From Brugia malayi (taxonomy: Eukaryota > Nematoda > Chromadorea > Rhabditida > Onchocercidae): a stretch of 64,000 nucleotides of DNA. The stretch spans positions 836,001-900,000 of the forward strand of contig NW_025062479.1 of the NCBI RefSeq assembly GCF_000002995.4, given 5' to 3'. How positions within the stretch are numbered: the stretch's first letter is position 1; each line of letters opens with the position of its first letter. A program made the translations under genes and the position numbers. The notes under the pieces are model-generated. The model made no database searches. It had not been told where the DNA came from and worked only from the letters and a program-made list of their open reading frames with translations. Of the stretch, positions 26,056 through 40,400 are shown one piece after another.

Positions 26056-29000
26056 TCATTCGACATAACGGCACCGTTTCAAGCCGGATTTAGCACCCGT
26101 GACCAGATAGAACATCGCCATAAAGTCCATCCTGTGCAAATAATTGCTCCTCTTTCATCTCAACCTAATCGTTATAAATTTTTGGAGAATTCACTTACTT
26201 CTGTGCTTGGACATTCATCCATTGCTAATAAGAAGATATTTATTCATTTATTCAATGAAATTCTAATTCAAAATAAACTAATTTTCTGTAACATTAAAAA
26301 AGAAGAAAAAAAAGTTTATCAAATTTTTATATCCTTAATGCTTCCAATTTTATTTTTATTATTAACTTTTTAAATCAAAATTTAATTATGAAATATTTGT
26401 AATTTATTTAATTTTCAGGTGGTAATAATTAGTGTAGCAGGTGCATTTCGAAAAGGCAAAAGTTTTCTGCTTAATATATTTCTCGATTACTTGTATAGCT
26501 TACAAAAATCGCAACAGGTAATTTGAAATTAAAATTGATTAGTTAAATTTGATAAATTATATTCATTTTTGACTTAATTTTTATCTTTATTCTTTATATT
26601 TTTTTAAAGAATGATACAACTTTGGAATGGCTTTTGGATGATTCTCACTTAGGAGGCTTTCATTGGAGACCCGGGATGAAGCGTGACACAGCAGGAATAT
26701 GGATTTGGGGTGAACCAATAATGATTGAAGCAGCAAACGGTGAAACATATGCTGTTGTATTGGTTGGTTGAAATTTTTAATTATTTCAATGTTACTTAAA
26801 AATTATTAATTTTACTTCATCAAAATTTAATTTTTTTTTTTCTTGTTGGATAATTTTTTTCTTTTTAAATTATTTACTAAATCAAATTAAATATATAGCA
26901 TATTTCATTATTTCGAATTTCACACTTTATTTATTTATTTTCATTACAAATATATTATTATTGAAAAATCGTTTCATATTATAGATGGATACACAGGGTA
27001 CAATAGATAATGCAGCACTACCATATCAAATGTCCAGTACCATCTTCGCATTGTCAACTCTGTTTAGTTCGATACAAGTTTATAACATCGTTGAAACAAT
27101 ACTTGAAGAATCACTTTCAAATTTATCACTTTTTGTTGAGTATGGACGATTAGTATTAGATGAAGCTAACAAGTTCAAACCACCTTTTCAGGTTTCCAAA
27201 TATTTTATTTTATCTAATAACAATTCAAAATGATTGCTAATATTCACTTAACATCATTGCAAATTTTATTATGTATAAAAATCAGCAAGATTTAAACAAT
27301 TAAAGCGTCAATTTCAAAATCAACAAGACTTAAATAATTAAAGCATCAATTTTGAAGTATCAAAATTTGGGCGGTCTTTTTTTTTTTTGGAATTGTTGAT
27401 ATTATTTGTTAAGCAATCAACAGAAAGTTACTTCAATTTTTTATATTTTATCAAAATTTTTTACTTGGAAGGGAAAAAAGATTCAATGTTTAGACAATTG
27501 TTTTTGTTGTCCGAGATTATAAATCATCCGAAGAATGCTCATATGGATTTGAAGGTGGTATGGAATACCTCAAAACAATGCTCCAAACATCATCATCTTA
27601 TCAGGTTTATTGTATTTTCCAATAGTGATATTCAAGTAGTTATCATAATTGAAGAATTTCTCATGTTTCACAATATTTGTTAGTTTGGTTGAACATTTTT
27701 GAGTTAGTTTAAAACTTTTGAATTTAAAAAAAAAAATTTCACCTGAGAATTAAATTGTAGCGATTGAACGAACATTAGGCATCATTTTTTGTCTAATTTT
27801 TTTCAGTCAAATGAATTGAGGGCTGTTCGAAGGGAAATTCAAAGTTGTTTCGAACAAACGTTATGTTTTTTATTACCACATCCAGGTCATCGAGTTGCAG
27901 ATCATGAATCCTTCAGAGGGCTTGTAAAAGGTAATCTCATAAATAAATAAATCGAGTCGAACTGATAAAACGTTCAAAATCAATTATTTCACGAAAGAAA
28001 AAGTAATAAATTAAAGTTCTGTAGGAAAAAAAGTGTAACTGAACAAATTAAAGAATAATCATAAAAGTATTTCCAGATATAAAACCGTTGTTTAAAGAGG
28101 AGGTGAAAAAAATGACCGCACATCTTTTGAATCCACAAGCATTGCAACCAAAAATCGTAAACGGAAAGACGGTGACATGCAGGAAAATCACGGATATGTT
28201 CAGGGTTTATTTTCCTGTTATTTTCTTTTACAAAATTTCATTTTTATACAGAGAAATATAAAATTACAACTGATCAAAAAATAATGAAAGACAAAAGCCG
28301 TGGAAATGAAATGAAATAATATCTAGAAATTGCTGGAAATTTTTTAGGAGTTTGCCAAGACATTCGACAGTTGTGTGATACCGGAGCCACAAATGATCTT
28401 AGACACAAATGCCCAATTAATATATTTGGAAGCAGCAAGTGAAGCAAAAATAGCATATGTCCGGGGAATGGATCGGGTAACAATCATAATTATTCTTAAA
28501 TTTCATCTGAAATTTCAAAGCAATTTATTGTAAAAATAATTCTAAGCTAAAGTATTTAAATTATTTTCAAAATGATCATTGTTATATGATTGTTATTCGT
28601 CTCGTATAAATCATCAATAGCTGTAAAAATTTGTTTAAATTTAAAGGATGCTTTCTTTTCTAAAATAATTGAAAATATTTCAGATTTGTTTAAAATCAGG
28701 AATGTTACCGGAAAAAAGACTTCATGAAGCACACATTAAATATGGTATTATAGCTTTGAATATTTTTGAAAAATATCCAAAGATGGGAAGCAGTGAAGTT
28801 CGATCCAGAAATCTCTCAACGCTACAACAAAATCTAAATGTAACAAATATTTCCAAAAAAAAAAAAAAAAAAGCGAAGATTAAGAAAATTTCAAACAAAA
28901 CAAATCAAAAATATTATTAATTTTACCGTTGTATTTCAACTTTCTATTGTGTGTTGTATTATTTTCCAAAGTTTAACAATAAATTTTGCATTATTACAAT

Positions 29001-29362
29001 ATTATTGCAGAGCGAATTAGAGAAGTACAAGCGATTGAACAAAGAGAAACGTGTGACAAGTTGTGTGTCACGTATGATCGCATGTGGTGATTCCGTATTT
29101 TTCGGTACTATCTTTTAAATTTTTCATCTGCATTTATAATTATTGCATTTATAACTTTTTTTCTTTTAAACTAGGTATGGGTCTTGGATCAGCTGCATCA
29201 GCAGCTATCGGTGGAGCAGTATTAACGTTACAAGCCGGAATGGTAAGTGCTGGTGTGATTGCTATACCGGTTTCACTTACAGCTTTGCTAGCAATTTGGG
29301 CTTATGTTTATTATAAGCCTAAAATTCGCTCATGTTTTCGTCATAACTGTCAAAGCGTCTAA
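26053..29362 (+). CDS. Atlastin-family dynamin-like GTPase, eleven exons
   Basis: Endoplasmic-reticulum membrane GTPase that tethers and fuses tubules. Exons: 26053-26235 or -26313, 26419-26517, 26610-26762, 26985-27191, 27494-27604, 27807-27930, 28077-28204, 28348-28476, 28684-28839, 29011-29104, 29175-29362. Motifs in order: VQI entry strand; P-loop GAFRKGKS; switch region [22 protein letters not shown] (G3); FVVRDY (the RD G4 motif) in exon 5; LLPHPG; the helical middle domain; two hydrophobic segments near the C-terminus ([15 protein letters not shown].. and [22 protein letters not shown]); then a short basic tail. Length is 522 or 548 aa, as in the family. All junctions agree in phase except exon 1, where the homology boundary (after ANKK, 26235) is followed by ATATTT instead of GT. 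An in-frame GTTTAT 78 nt later would add 26 residues. The second Thr of the usual TTG switch motif is Ala. Nematodes have two atlastins; which one this is cannot be told by eye. Confidence 0.9.
27281..27356. repeat. 38-bp tandem duplication in atlastin intron 4
   Basis: Two adjacent 38-bp units, 27281-27318 and 27319-27356, differ at only a few positions (core ATCARCAAGAYTTAAAYAAT). It is intronic and has no effect on coding. Confidence 0.8.
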
Positions 29363-30214
29363 TTATTTCAATATTGCTATTTATAATATATTAACACCAA
29401 TATCATCTGTTATTGACATAAACAAATCGAATTCATTCCTAAATAGGTATTATCATGTTGATTATAAGAAACTTAACATTTTGTCATTTATGTGATGCTC
29501 GATTTTCATCAAACTATCATTCACAGTGTTCCAGAAGTTTCTGATAGGTTTTACAAAAAAAAAATCCTTTTAAAACGAATTTGCAACTATTTCCATTCAT
29601 TCGATTACATATTGCCATCATAGTCAATCGACTGCAACCCTTACAACTTAAGCACTTTTAACAAATAATTTTTCCTTCTGTAATTGAAGGAAGCTTCTCG
29701 ATTCCAAACTTTCCTATCATATTGTCTTTCATATTGTACTCTTCTGTGCCTTTCAAATGTTTACATCATTTACAGTAATCCTATTTGTTTGTTTATTTTG
29801 CATAATTCATTCATTCTCGATAAATTTAATCGAAATTTTGTCATTAATTTTGCAACAACATGCATTTTCCATTACAGATGTTGGATTAAGGAAGTGTTAT
29901 CAAATGTTAACCATGTTTGGAACCAATTATTTTAATTAATTTCATTTCCTTTCTTCTTTCACTATCCATTTCTTATCTGCTGTTTGTTTGCAGTAATATC
30001 AGTTAACAATTCCATCAATTATGGCTTATAAGTTTCCTGTAACCTCAGTTTTTCTGAACACTCCCGCAAATTTTTCCTTCTTTCCTTTTCCTTTTTCTCA
30101 TATCATACAATTATTCTTTGTTGCAACAAACTTGAATTAAAAATAATTTCCACTTTTTCAATTCCAAAAAAAAAGAGAATAATGATAACACAAAATTTTG
30201 TCCGTTCTATTATC

Positions 30215-30220
30215 AATAAA
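30215..30220 (+). terminator. Possible distal poly-A signal after the atlastin gene
   Basis: AATAAA about 850 nt beyond the atlastin stop. It is rather distant; nearer variant signals in the A-rich 3' flank cannot be excluded. Confidence 0.25.
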
Positions 30221-30490
30221 TCACTTGCTGACCTTTAAAATTTTCAACAAAAATTCCAGATATGTTCCTTGCATTAGGCTAAACATTACCAAAAATACAA
30301 AATACGAAAATGGATGAATAAACGTACGTAAACGTAGAAAAAATGTAAAAATTTAAGAAAAATGAATGGTACATTATTGTATATACAACCAACTGCTTGT
30401 ATAAGGCATTAAAATTTCATGAAAATGAATATACCTTTTTTGTTTTTTTTTTTCCCCTTTATTAAAATGTAACATGCTGAAATATAGCAC

Positions 30491-30567
30491 TACTGTAACG
30501 CACATTACTACTGTAACTCGCGGTACTGTAACGTACATCACTACAGTATCATGCGATGTTACAGTAC
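30491..30567. repeat. TACTGTAAC repeat cluster with 10-bp inverted arms
   Basis: TACTGTAAC occurs at 30491, 30509 and 30524. A reversed TACAGTA lies at 30542. GTACTGTAAC (30523-30532) faces its exact complement GTTACAGTAC (30558-30567) across 25 nt. The cluster could fold as a hairpin or act as a multi-site protein-binding element. Confidence 0.7.
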
Positions 30568-31475
30568 TTTGATAGTTTGCAATACCAACAACCCTTTGCC
30601 TAATTTTGTTTCAATAATGAAAAATGAAAAGAAAATTAACTTCTCGGCAAATTGGTTTCTTTCTCTTTCCTTTTCATATTCCAAAATTTTAAAAGTGTGA
30701 TATATTTCAGTGGAAAATTTTCTGATAAACTTAAGAAAAGGATAAGTTACAAAATAAAGTGGTTTACTTTAATCTGTGTTTCATTTTAAAAATATGACGT
30801 TATCTTTTAATCTTCTAAAAAAAGCTTTAAAATGCTTTAAGTTTCCCGAGATTTTCTAACCACAACAAGAATTTCCTCTTATATTATCTTTTCTTTTCCT
30901 TTCTTTTTTAAAAAAAAAAATTAAGACAAGCAAGATATCATAATGTTCAAAGAAAAAATATATATTTATATACAGAAGAAAGAGAGAAAAAACAGAAAAG
31001 GTAAGTGTGTTAGGAAATATTTTTATAATGTTTTCATTTTTTAGTTTATCTGAAAAAATTCTTTTTTTTTTTTTTGGATGATAGCAAAAAAAAAACATTT
31101 GGTATATAAAATGTGACAATCAATCAATGATAACTGTTGAGAAAATTTTTGTGATAAACAAATAAGCACCATTGGAAACAGAAAAATTACAGTATAAAGG
31201 AGAAAGTAGTAAAAAAAAAAGGGCATGAAAAATATTGGAAATCTCAATAAAGTAGCATTCGGGACAAAAAAGTGAGAAAAATTCTAAAATGTTTAATTTT
31301 TCATCTAAAATCAAACGTTTGAAGGTAAAATAAGTGCAGTTTACAACATATTTTATGAATTCCTACTTAATTTAAAAATAAAAGAGGATGCTACTAAAAT
31401 GAATTATAATTTTGATGAAAAAAAAAAAAAAAAAAACGATAAAACCTAGCAAAAGGGGGAAAAAAAATGCCCTGA

Positions 31476-34400
31476 TCACTGAAATATTGCCCCGTCTTGC
31501 CTTGTATCGTTAACTTGATTTTCCAATAAACAATGCCAATCATTTCTTCGTTGTGGATCTTCATCTAGCGAACTTTCATATGGTGGTGGAGCTGGAATTT
31601 CGAAAAGTACAAATAAACAAATGGGCTGATTTGAAAAAAAGGAATGCAGACAAAATAAACCAAAATGATATTTTGAAATTTTTAACACTGATAAATGACA
31701 ATTAAAGTATTTTTGACAATACCACATAGCAATAAACAATAAAAATAAACATTCTATTCACTGTTACTTCAAGTATGATTTGTAATTTGATTGAAATAAA
31801 TTGAAAAGGATACAAAATTAGGTATTGTATTAAACCAAAACGATATTTCTTTGAATGAGAATAAAAAATATTGGCAATTTTGCAATTTGCTGGTCAAAAT
31901 GGAAGACTTGGTATTTTCAGTTTCATATCTGTTTTCCGGATAAACGATACAAATCGTTTATTCTCAGTGATAACAGAAATATTATTCAAAAGCGTTTTAC
32001 TTTCTGCTGAAATCTTTTCTTTTTTTTTTTTTTTTTTAATTTAATTTAAAGACTTCAATTTGACTTTCTGCTTACATTTTACTTCAAATTTCTCAAGGTT
32101 ATAAGAATATAAGATAAATACGTCCAGTTAATAAGGAACGGATGATAATTATCAAATCTTATGCTCAAAATTAATGATTGTTAGTGCTATAACTATGATA
32201 CTAAATCTTTATTCCTAACTAAGAAAAATTCTTCAAAATACGATACGAAATCATGAATTATGATTACAATGGAAATTAGATTTTAATTAATCTGTTTCAG
32301 TTAAATCAGAATTCAATTAAACCTTTTTTTTTAAAGGAGACAGTTAATCTCATTATCAGACAATTACGACTTGCAGGAATTAAAATCCTATAAAGCGTGT
32401 AATTTCTACAAATTAAAAAATATGATTCAATTTAAAGGAGTGTAAAAATTCATCATCTGATTACAACATAAAATTCGCAGTTTAACAGTTACCGTAGTTT
32501 AGCATTATCTATGCATTCATTCATTTTCTTTTAAGTTATATTAAAAACGAGCAGTTCCTCAAAGTAATAATTTATGATTTTAGTGTGAATATTAAATTTA
32601 GATTCATAAAGAGACAGTCTGAAAGGAATTAAAACTTTTACTTTAAGTGAAAGCAATTTTAATTATATTAAAAACTTCAGAAAAATAATTTGAGAATAAG
32701 ATAAATAGTATTATTAAAAATGTGGCATGATAAAAATACTCTCAATAATCGTTATGATAATATAACTAGGACCAATACAGCTAGGATCATTTAGTCAATC
32801 AACAGAGCGCTTTTTGCAATGCTCCAGTTAATTAGATGACCTTTGCGTGGATAGTTAAGAGATGTTTATATTTTGGCTGTTAAATCAATTGCACATTTGG
32901 CAATCATATTTATTCATGGTCAGTCAGAGACAATAAATTGTTTACTTGCTTATCGCTCATCCTGTATGTTCATAAGATTAGGCAATATTTGATCATTATC
33001 ATTTTGATATTTTATTGAGATATTCAAATGATAATGATTAGATACTGTAGATAAGTTAGGTGGATTTTATTACACTGTGAAAGAATAAAAAGTTAAAATA
33101 TATCTGATATCCATCCATTCATTACTTATATTATTTTAATACTTTCATTAAAATTTTGTTGAGCCTTTGAATTGCGATTTCTCTATAGCTCTATACGATG
33201 GATTAATGGAATTCATTGTTTATTGTAACAGGATTAAGTGTTCCGGAAATTGAATAAGTGTGTTACAGGAAAGTGTAGATGCTTCTTTCAACCATCCTAC
33301 AATCCCAAGAGAGGAAAACGAAGTTGGAATTTCATTCTGTTACTGCGAATTTCATTATTTATGCAGTGGCAATCACGAACCATTTATCTGCAAATGCCTT
33401 CGAAAGAATATTCAATTTGTGGCATGCCGGAAAAAGGAGAAGACAGAGTGGTTGGATTGACATCAGATTTTTCCTGTTAATCTCCCTAGAGACAGACCTT
33501 CAACCTTCCCTCCTTTTCCCCATCCTTTGACATTTTCTTTTCCTACTTAAGCAGTGAAACTAAAACATCCTTTGTTAAGTGTAATTTGATCAAATTATTT
33601 CCATCGTATTCATTTATTAGAATGATGTGTTTTTGTTTCTATCTTTTCCCTGAAGAATGATGTTCAAACTGAAAATAAAATAAGGTTCAACTTTTCAACT
33701 CTAAATTTATATTCCATTCTTAAATCATTTCTGTCCTATCAGATTGCAAAAATTTTTCATCCTTAATCAATTCTGAATCAATCCAATCCCATTCATTCAA
33801 TTCTCATATTTCTTTCAAGCAAAAACAATGTTCACAAGTTATGAGTCGGAATAGGCGACTTTCATGACTAATATGTCCACATCATCTATAATTGACCAAG
33901 CTGCATATCCCTTTAAAAGCTTCATCATGCAAAGGTTTAATTCAGCAAACTGAGGCCAAAGCTCAAAGGCTATAAATCACAAATATACACTAACATAGGC
34001 TCCTAACTTCATTACAGTTAGCCGACAAATGAAATATGAAAATTTCGAATTTTATTCAATAAAGCTTGAAAAAAAATTCACTTCTTTTCAGAAATGCCGA
34101 AAAGATTGAAATTCATAGCAGTTGGCTTAAGCTAATTTAGAAGATAGAATGTATGCGAAATTGTAGATAGAAACATGAATATGATTTTTATTTGATTTTA
34201 TTTTTTTCAATCTGATTTTTAATTCTACCATCTTTTCTCAGTGTCCCGGTGTTTATTCCAGCTGTCACGGAAAGCAAAATGGCTAATCGAACAGCCAAGG
34301 TTGTCTTACGTTAAAGTAATGTAAGAAAAATATTTACGAATGCTTTAAATATATTTCATAATTCAGCAATAAGTTGAATTAATTAGCAGATAAGCTAAAG

Positions 34401-37400
34401 CTAACTTTTGATTTCAAAATTAAACAGCTACGATTAAACACAAAATTTAACTAAAAGTAAAGTTTAATCTATATGCTTCACCTTATTTAATTTTAACCTT
34501 TAAATTACGACATAATTTGTATTTTTATCTGAAATGAAACATAGCTTTTAATGTGACCCAACTGAACGTTTACAATGAATATTTTAGCTTTTCTTAGAAC
34601 AGTGGAACAATTCATTTTCGAAATAAAAAAAAAAAAAAAAAAATTTAAGAACAACTTTGTTTGAAAAATTATTAAGGGGAAGATTTCAAATTTTTCAAAA
34701 TAAAAAGATTTCAGTCCAAAATAATTGCAATGATTTTTTTCCTTTTCTTTCATTACATTTTTAGATAACTTCAGAAAATTAACAACTAGATGAAAAAAAA
34801 AAAAAAAAAACGTCCCTTAGCCTTAAGCTTAAAGCTTAGCAAGCTTTAAACAAAAGGATTCCATTGGGAAATTTGCAAAAATTTCGCCCTTTCCTTACTT
34901 TTTCATTTTTTTTTTTTTTTTTTAAACTTCCTATCCATATTAGCTTATTCTCTTTTCTTTCCTTCTCTTCTTTTAATCCTTCCTTCCCAACACTTCGAAA
35001 TTTATGCACCCATGGGATATTTATGAATTTAATCAAATAAAGCATCCCCAGCTTTTAGCACAAAAAAGGATGGGAAAAACAACATAAATTGTTAAAAAAT
35101 AAGTTTAGAAAAGGAATAGCTAAATGATGTATATGGTAATTTAAAAAGAAATTTTTTTTCTTAAAATTTCACTATATTTAATAGTAAAATTTCATGAAAT
35201 ACTTGCAAATATAATTTTCGTCGTAAGCAATCGGTGCAAAATAAACAAATGGATTGATATATTTTTTTTGTTTTTTTTTTTTCATGCACTTTAAATTGTC
35301 ATTTATTTGACAGAAATAATTTTGTTAAATCAATGATATGCATAAATAAAAAAATTTTGATATTTTTATCACTCCAATTTTTTCAAATTTTTACGGTAAC
35401 CTTGCGTAAAGTATAAAAAATCTAATATGAAAAGAAACCTTCATAAGTGACCGGTTTCGTGGATAACGTATCTACAGGACGGTAACGCTGCTGTATTCCC
35501 TGTGCTGTTGAGCATGCTGAAAAATAAAAGTTAAATTATGATAAATGTGAATGAAAATTAAAACGCAAAAATTTTATATTGAAAAAATTGGAGTAATAAA
35601 AATATCAAAATTTGAAAAGACATAGTTTTAATTCATATTAATAATTTTGCTTAAATGGTTTAATTAGAATTTGAGGTAAACAAAAAAAAAAAAAAAAAAA
35701 AAAAACAGAAGAATTACTTGATTTGGCAGCATTCATAGGACAAAATGAAAGATTTTTACAAAGGCACATCGTCATTACCGTCAACAGTATGAGTGCACCA
35801 ATTACGCCAACTATAATTACAGCGAGGTAGCTGAAATGATTAAAAATTAGGTAAAAAAAAAAATGAATTCACTGAGGAATGTTAAAAGTGAAATAATAAC
35901 TTTTCAATTTTCAAAGTTCAAAATAGAAAAAAGAAAAAATAAGGCAATATTTTTCAATTTCCTTTTTTTTTTTTTCTCCCCCTTTTTGCTTCCTTCAGCT
36001 TACTTTTGGCTTCATCGATATATTTATTATTCAGCTTATTTATGATAGAAATTTAAATTATATTTGGAAGTTCAATTTCCAATGAATTTCTAAAATCATT
36101 TATATTTTCATCTAGTTTCGAAATCATTTTCAAAAAATCAAAAATTAGAATAATAGAACTTAAATGTCGCAGTAATTTGCAATATCAAAATTACTTAAAT
36201 TAAACGAAATGACAACTACAGGAAATGACGATATTTGAGAAACATGGCAGGTGAACTAGCATTTGTTCTTTCAATAACATTTTAACTTTTATGCTATTTT
36301 AACAAAACTTTTACGAGCATTAAAAGTGTCATACCTTTAGGAAGAAAGTGCAAGGAATTTTCTTATTTCATGATAGATTTTTCTTTCTGATAGAGTTAGT
36401 TTCTATCTGTAGAAAATAGCGCACTGAGATCAAACGAACATTTTTTGGTTTAGAAAGAATAAACTGTTGAAAACTTTATCATTCCATTTATCTATGTTTC
36501 GATCTATCAAAATTAAAAGCAAAAACTTGAGTTATTTATTGTCGATTAGAAAAATGGTCAATGACAAACATCTGGAAACATCTAGAATTGACAACATAAT
36601 TTCTCAATTTATTTAAGATGTCTCAAATCTCTGACAATACAATTTTTAATCAGCCGAGGAATTTAACCATGATAATTTGATGTATGATAAAATTGCTCAT
36701 AGTGCTATCGGAATTACTTTTCAAAATAGATCGGTACTAGTGGGACAAAATTTAGGTAAATTTCAATAGTAACTTAATCAAAATGAAGAATCTGATAAAT
36801 CATGCTTAAAAAAAAGTTGACATTTAATTTAACTTCATTTCCAGTTTTACTTTTTATACCAATGTGAATTCTCTTCATTAGCAAAGGAGAGCAAACTTAA
36901 GTTGATCAAAATACAACAAATTGCTTATTAAAAAGGTTTATTCTGATGTTACCCAACTTAAATGAAGCATTTCAGTCATAGATATCTTGTTTTTATGTGT
37001 TCATTAAGACAAGTATAAATTAAAGAAAAAACTTAGTGTTAAGTTTCCTTTTGACAGGTTTATTTCGCCATATTGATAATATAAACATGCAAGGAACAAA
37101 AATTAGAAATTTTCAAAATTTTTGATAGAAAATTTGCATTAACTGATGCATTAAATGATAAATTTTATTTTAAAGTGTGCAAGTAATAATGTAAATAAGA
37201 TTTTGAAAGTAACATGGGATTTCTATTTTTTTAATTTAATAGTAATATTCATTTTTTTTGAAATAAGTGGTATTTGTTCAGCTATAGTTTCAACTGATGG
37301 CAGATATATACAAGTGGGAAGGTAACTGTATTTTCAAATAGGGAAGTAATTTGCGTAGGGAAATAATGAGCCAAATTTTGGTCAAATAGGGCCAGATCAT

Positions 37401-40400
37401 TTTAGAAATAGATGTACTTCATATCTTTTCTGGCTTAATAATTTACACATGTACTTTTAGCAGTGTGGGAATCAGAAAAAAAGGGATGAGTAATTTCAAT
37501 TCAGTATAAAGAAGAGAAAAATGATAGTTAATTTGGAATTCGAGCGTAAATTTATGGATTGTAGGAGAAACTAAAATTAAATCAATTTAATCAATGGAAA
37601 GCTATTTCCTCAAATTGTACTTCTAAACTGAAATTATATTCCGAAAATTATAAATGCCAAAAACCTGTTGCAAATGTGTCGATAGTATTCCCTGTCATAA
37701 CTTTATAATATACTAGTGAATGTTATAACTAATTAATCATTCGTAATTTTCCTAGCTAAAATTCGTTACCATTGAAAATGACTCATTGAAATAGATGACA
37801 GATTAATCCACAACACATTCATTTAGTTTTAATTTTGCTTTTGCATCTTAGGATAATCGTCAAATGCAGTGGGACAGACCTTCTCTTCGTTATGCTATTT
37901 AATTAATTCACAGACAAAGAAGAATAACAAATGAAGTCGTAAAATATCACTGATGTCTTAATAATTAAATTTCTACTATGAATGATATTCAGCTAGCAAA
38001 TCAATAATGAACCTGAAAATATTGATAATGATGATAATAATAAACTAAAAATATTTTTTGCAATATTATTTTTACCATAGCATTTATTGTTATTATTATT
38101 ATTATTATTATTGTTATTGTCATTATCATCGTTATTTGATGATGATGCATTGCTATATTTATCCACTCACAAACAAAACGAGGTAAATTATTTTGCTTCT
38201 ATATATTTGCTATTCGTTTATCGAAGCCAAAATAATTCGTCGCTGTTATTTGATCCTCTCCACAACAATATTAAGATGTAATCCTAATTAACCATACTGA
38301 AATTAATTAACTTAATCATCATATCGACGACATAAATATTTTTTACATTTGTAAACAACAAACCTTAAAAAATCATTCTTTCTAGAAAATTAGAAATTAT
38401 ATCATAAAACAATAAGTGCACAATTATTCACTCAGACTTTTTAAAATTCAAAAATTTCTAACAAGGGTAAAATGTAAATGCTTTACAACACAACATTTTT
38501 AGGCATAGCAAATAACAATTGTAACAATAATAACAGCAATAACAATAACAACGAATTGATCAAACTTTATCAATATACTAAAATAATGATTGAAATTTCA
38601 TTATGATTTTATGAATTATATAAAAACTTCAGGATTTTATATAATTGTTAAATGCTTTAATCTATAAGCTATTAAAATATTTTACTCAAATTACTCAAAA
38701 GTTAATTGGTTTCACCATATCACATGCATTCCGAGATAAAAAAGACTCCAAAAACGGTAAAAGAATAAGACAGAAATAATGAAAGAAAAAAAAAAAATTT
38801 TTTTTCTTTTTTTTTAGTGCATATTTATGAAATTCTATTGGTTATTGCGTGACTGTTAGAATGTTTTAAATGGAAAAAAAAGCAATAATTCAAACCGATG
38901 AATGAATTGAGAGGACTCATTCGAGAATATTGCTATCGAACGATGACGATTTTATTGAGTACCATATCCAAGATATTTCTTTTTTAATTTCTTGAAGCAG
39001 TTAGCTTTAAAAATACAATAAAGCTCATAATTTCATTATAAATTCTATATTATTCTCAACATTTATCGCATTAAATTTTACTTTTTCATAACTAAGTAAT
39101 ATTTAACAATTTAATTTCTAATTTCACTAAAAACAAACTAAAATTATTACGTAAAAGAAAAAGGAAGATAAGAAGAAGTAACGAAAGGAATGGATAAATC
39201 ATTATATAAAATCATATGTAAAACATTCACTATGAAAGATTCATATGAAAACAACATTCATTTCTGAAATATTATCTGACTGTTAATCTGACTTTAAAAT
39301 ATTGTCAAAATGTATAGATTGGAGAATGTGATGTTACAACGACAGGTGTCTTTTTCTTTTGCAGTCTTAAATTTTAGTTAAAAGAATAATATGACAATTG
39401 CAAACGATAAAATGTCAAAAACATAACATCATCCCATCTAAATCATCTATAATTCAGAGATTTCAGAATAATTCTAATCATTTTCTAAGTTTTTAAAAGA
39501 GGGAGAAAAAAAAAGACTTTTCACCTGTCCGAAACAGTTTTTCCACTAAGTATATGGAAAAAATCATTTATATTTTGTGATGAAAGATAAGTCACTGTAT
39601 TATTTCATTATAACAATATGTCAAAAAGATAATCCCACGGGATATGTGATAACGCTGATCTGTTATATTCTAACATCATATATATTATAGTGATTTATAA
39701 TAGACATTATTTTCAGTTGTCAATTTAGAATAACAAAGAATAAATTATGCGAAAATGGGAAATAATTCATTCAAAGAGTGAATAATTAATTTTAAAACAA
39801 TTGAGATGTCGAGAAAATTGCTACATTTAACAAATTGTTTGCAGCAAGTAGAATAACTGCTTAATTACATCATGTTAAATATAAAACCTCAATAAATATC
39901 ATAATATAGTTTCGAGCTAAAATGATAAAATGATGTTTTTATTTTATCACGGATTTTAGATTAAAAGAAAAAAAATGTCGTCACGCAAGGAAATATTTAT
40001 GAATGTTCGAAAACCGTAGATATATGTATTCTCAAAAAATTCTGAAATTCCAGTTTTTGTAGTAATTTTTTCAAAAATATATTTCCATTTTTTTTTTAAA
40101 ATTTCAAGTGTTTCTTTTCATTTCTTTCATAAATGCAATGCAATTTGAAATAGTGCTAATATGATGTCTAATTTTTCGAATCATTTGGAAAAAAAGAAAA
40201 AAAAAAAAAGAAGACAAATGTAGGAGGAAAATATGAAAAGAAAAGATTAAATGAAAGGAAGCAAATTATTGAATTGCTAATTTGTTTAAATTTGCTCTTC
40301 CTTACCATAATATACTTTACTTACTTACTATATATGAGCTATGAAATACTAACTACTTTAAATGCTAATGCATAAGTGCTTCAACAACAAAGCTCTTTCA

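Larger units (their letters stand above)
29363..31475. other. Spacer between convergent atlastin and Shisa-like genes
   Basis: 3' flanks of two convergent genes. Several open frames (29684-29935, 30856-31314) are low-complexity F/I/K-rich noise. The stretch contains the TACTGTAAC repeat/inverted-repeat cluster at 30491-30567. Confidence 0.6.

Noticed and set aside
26236..26373. Open extension of atlastin exon 1 to a stop at 26371-26373 as a separate small protein
   Set aside because: The frame only continues by lack of stops in A/T-rich intron; the G domain continues in phase from exon 2.
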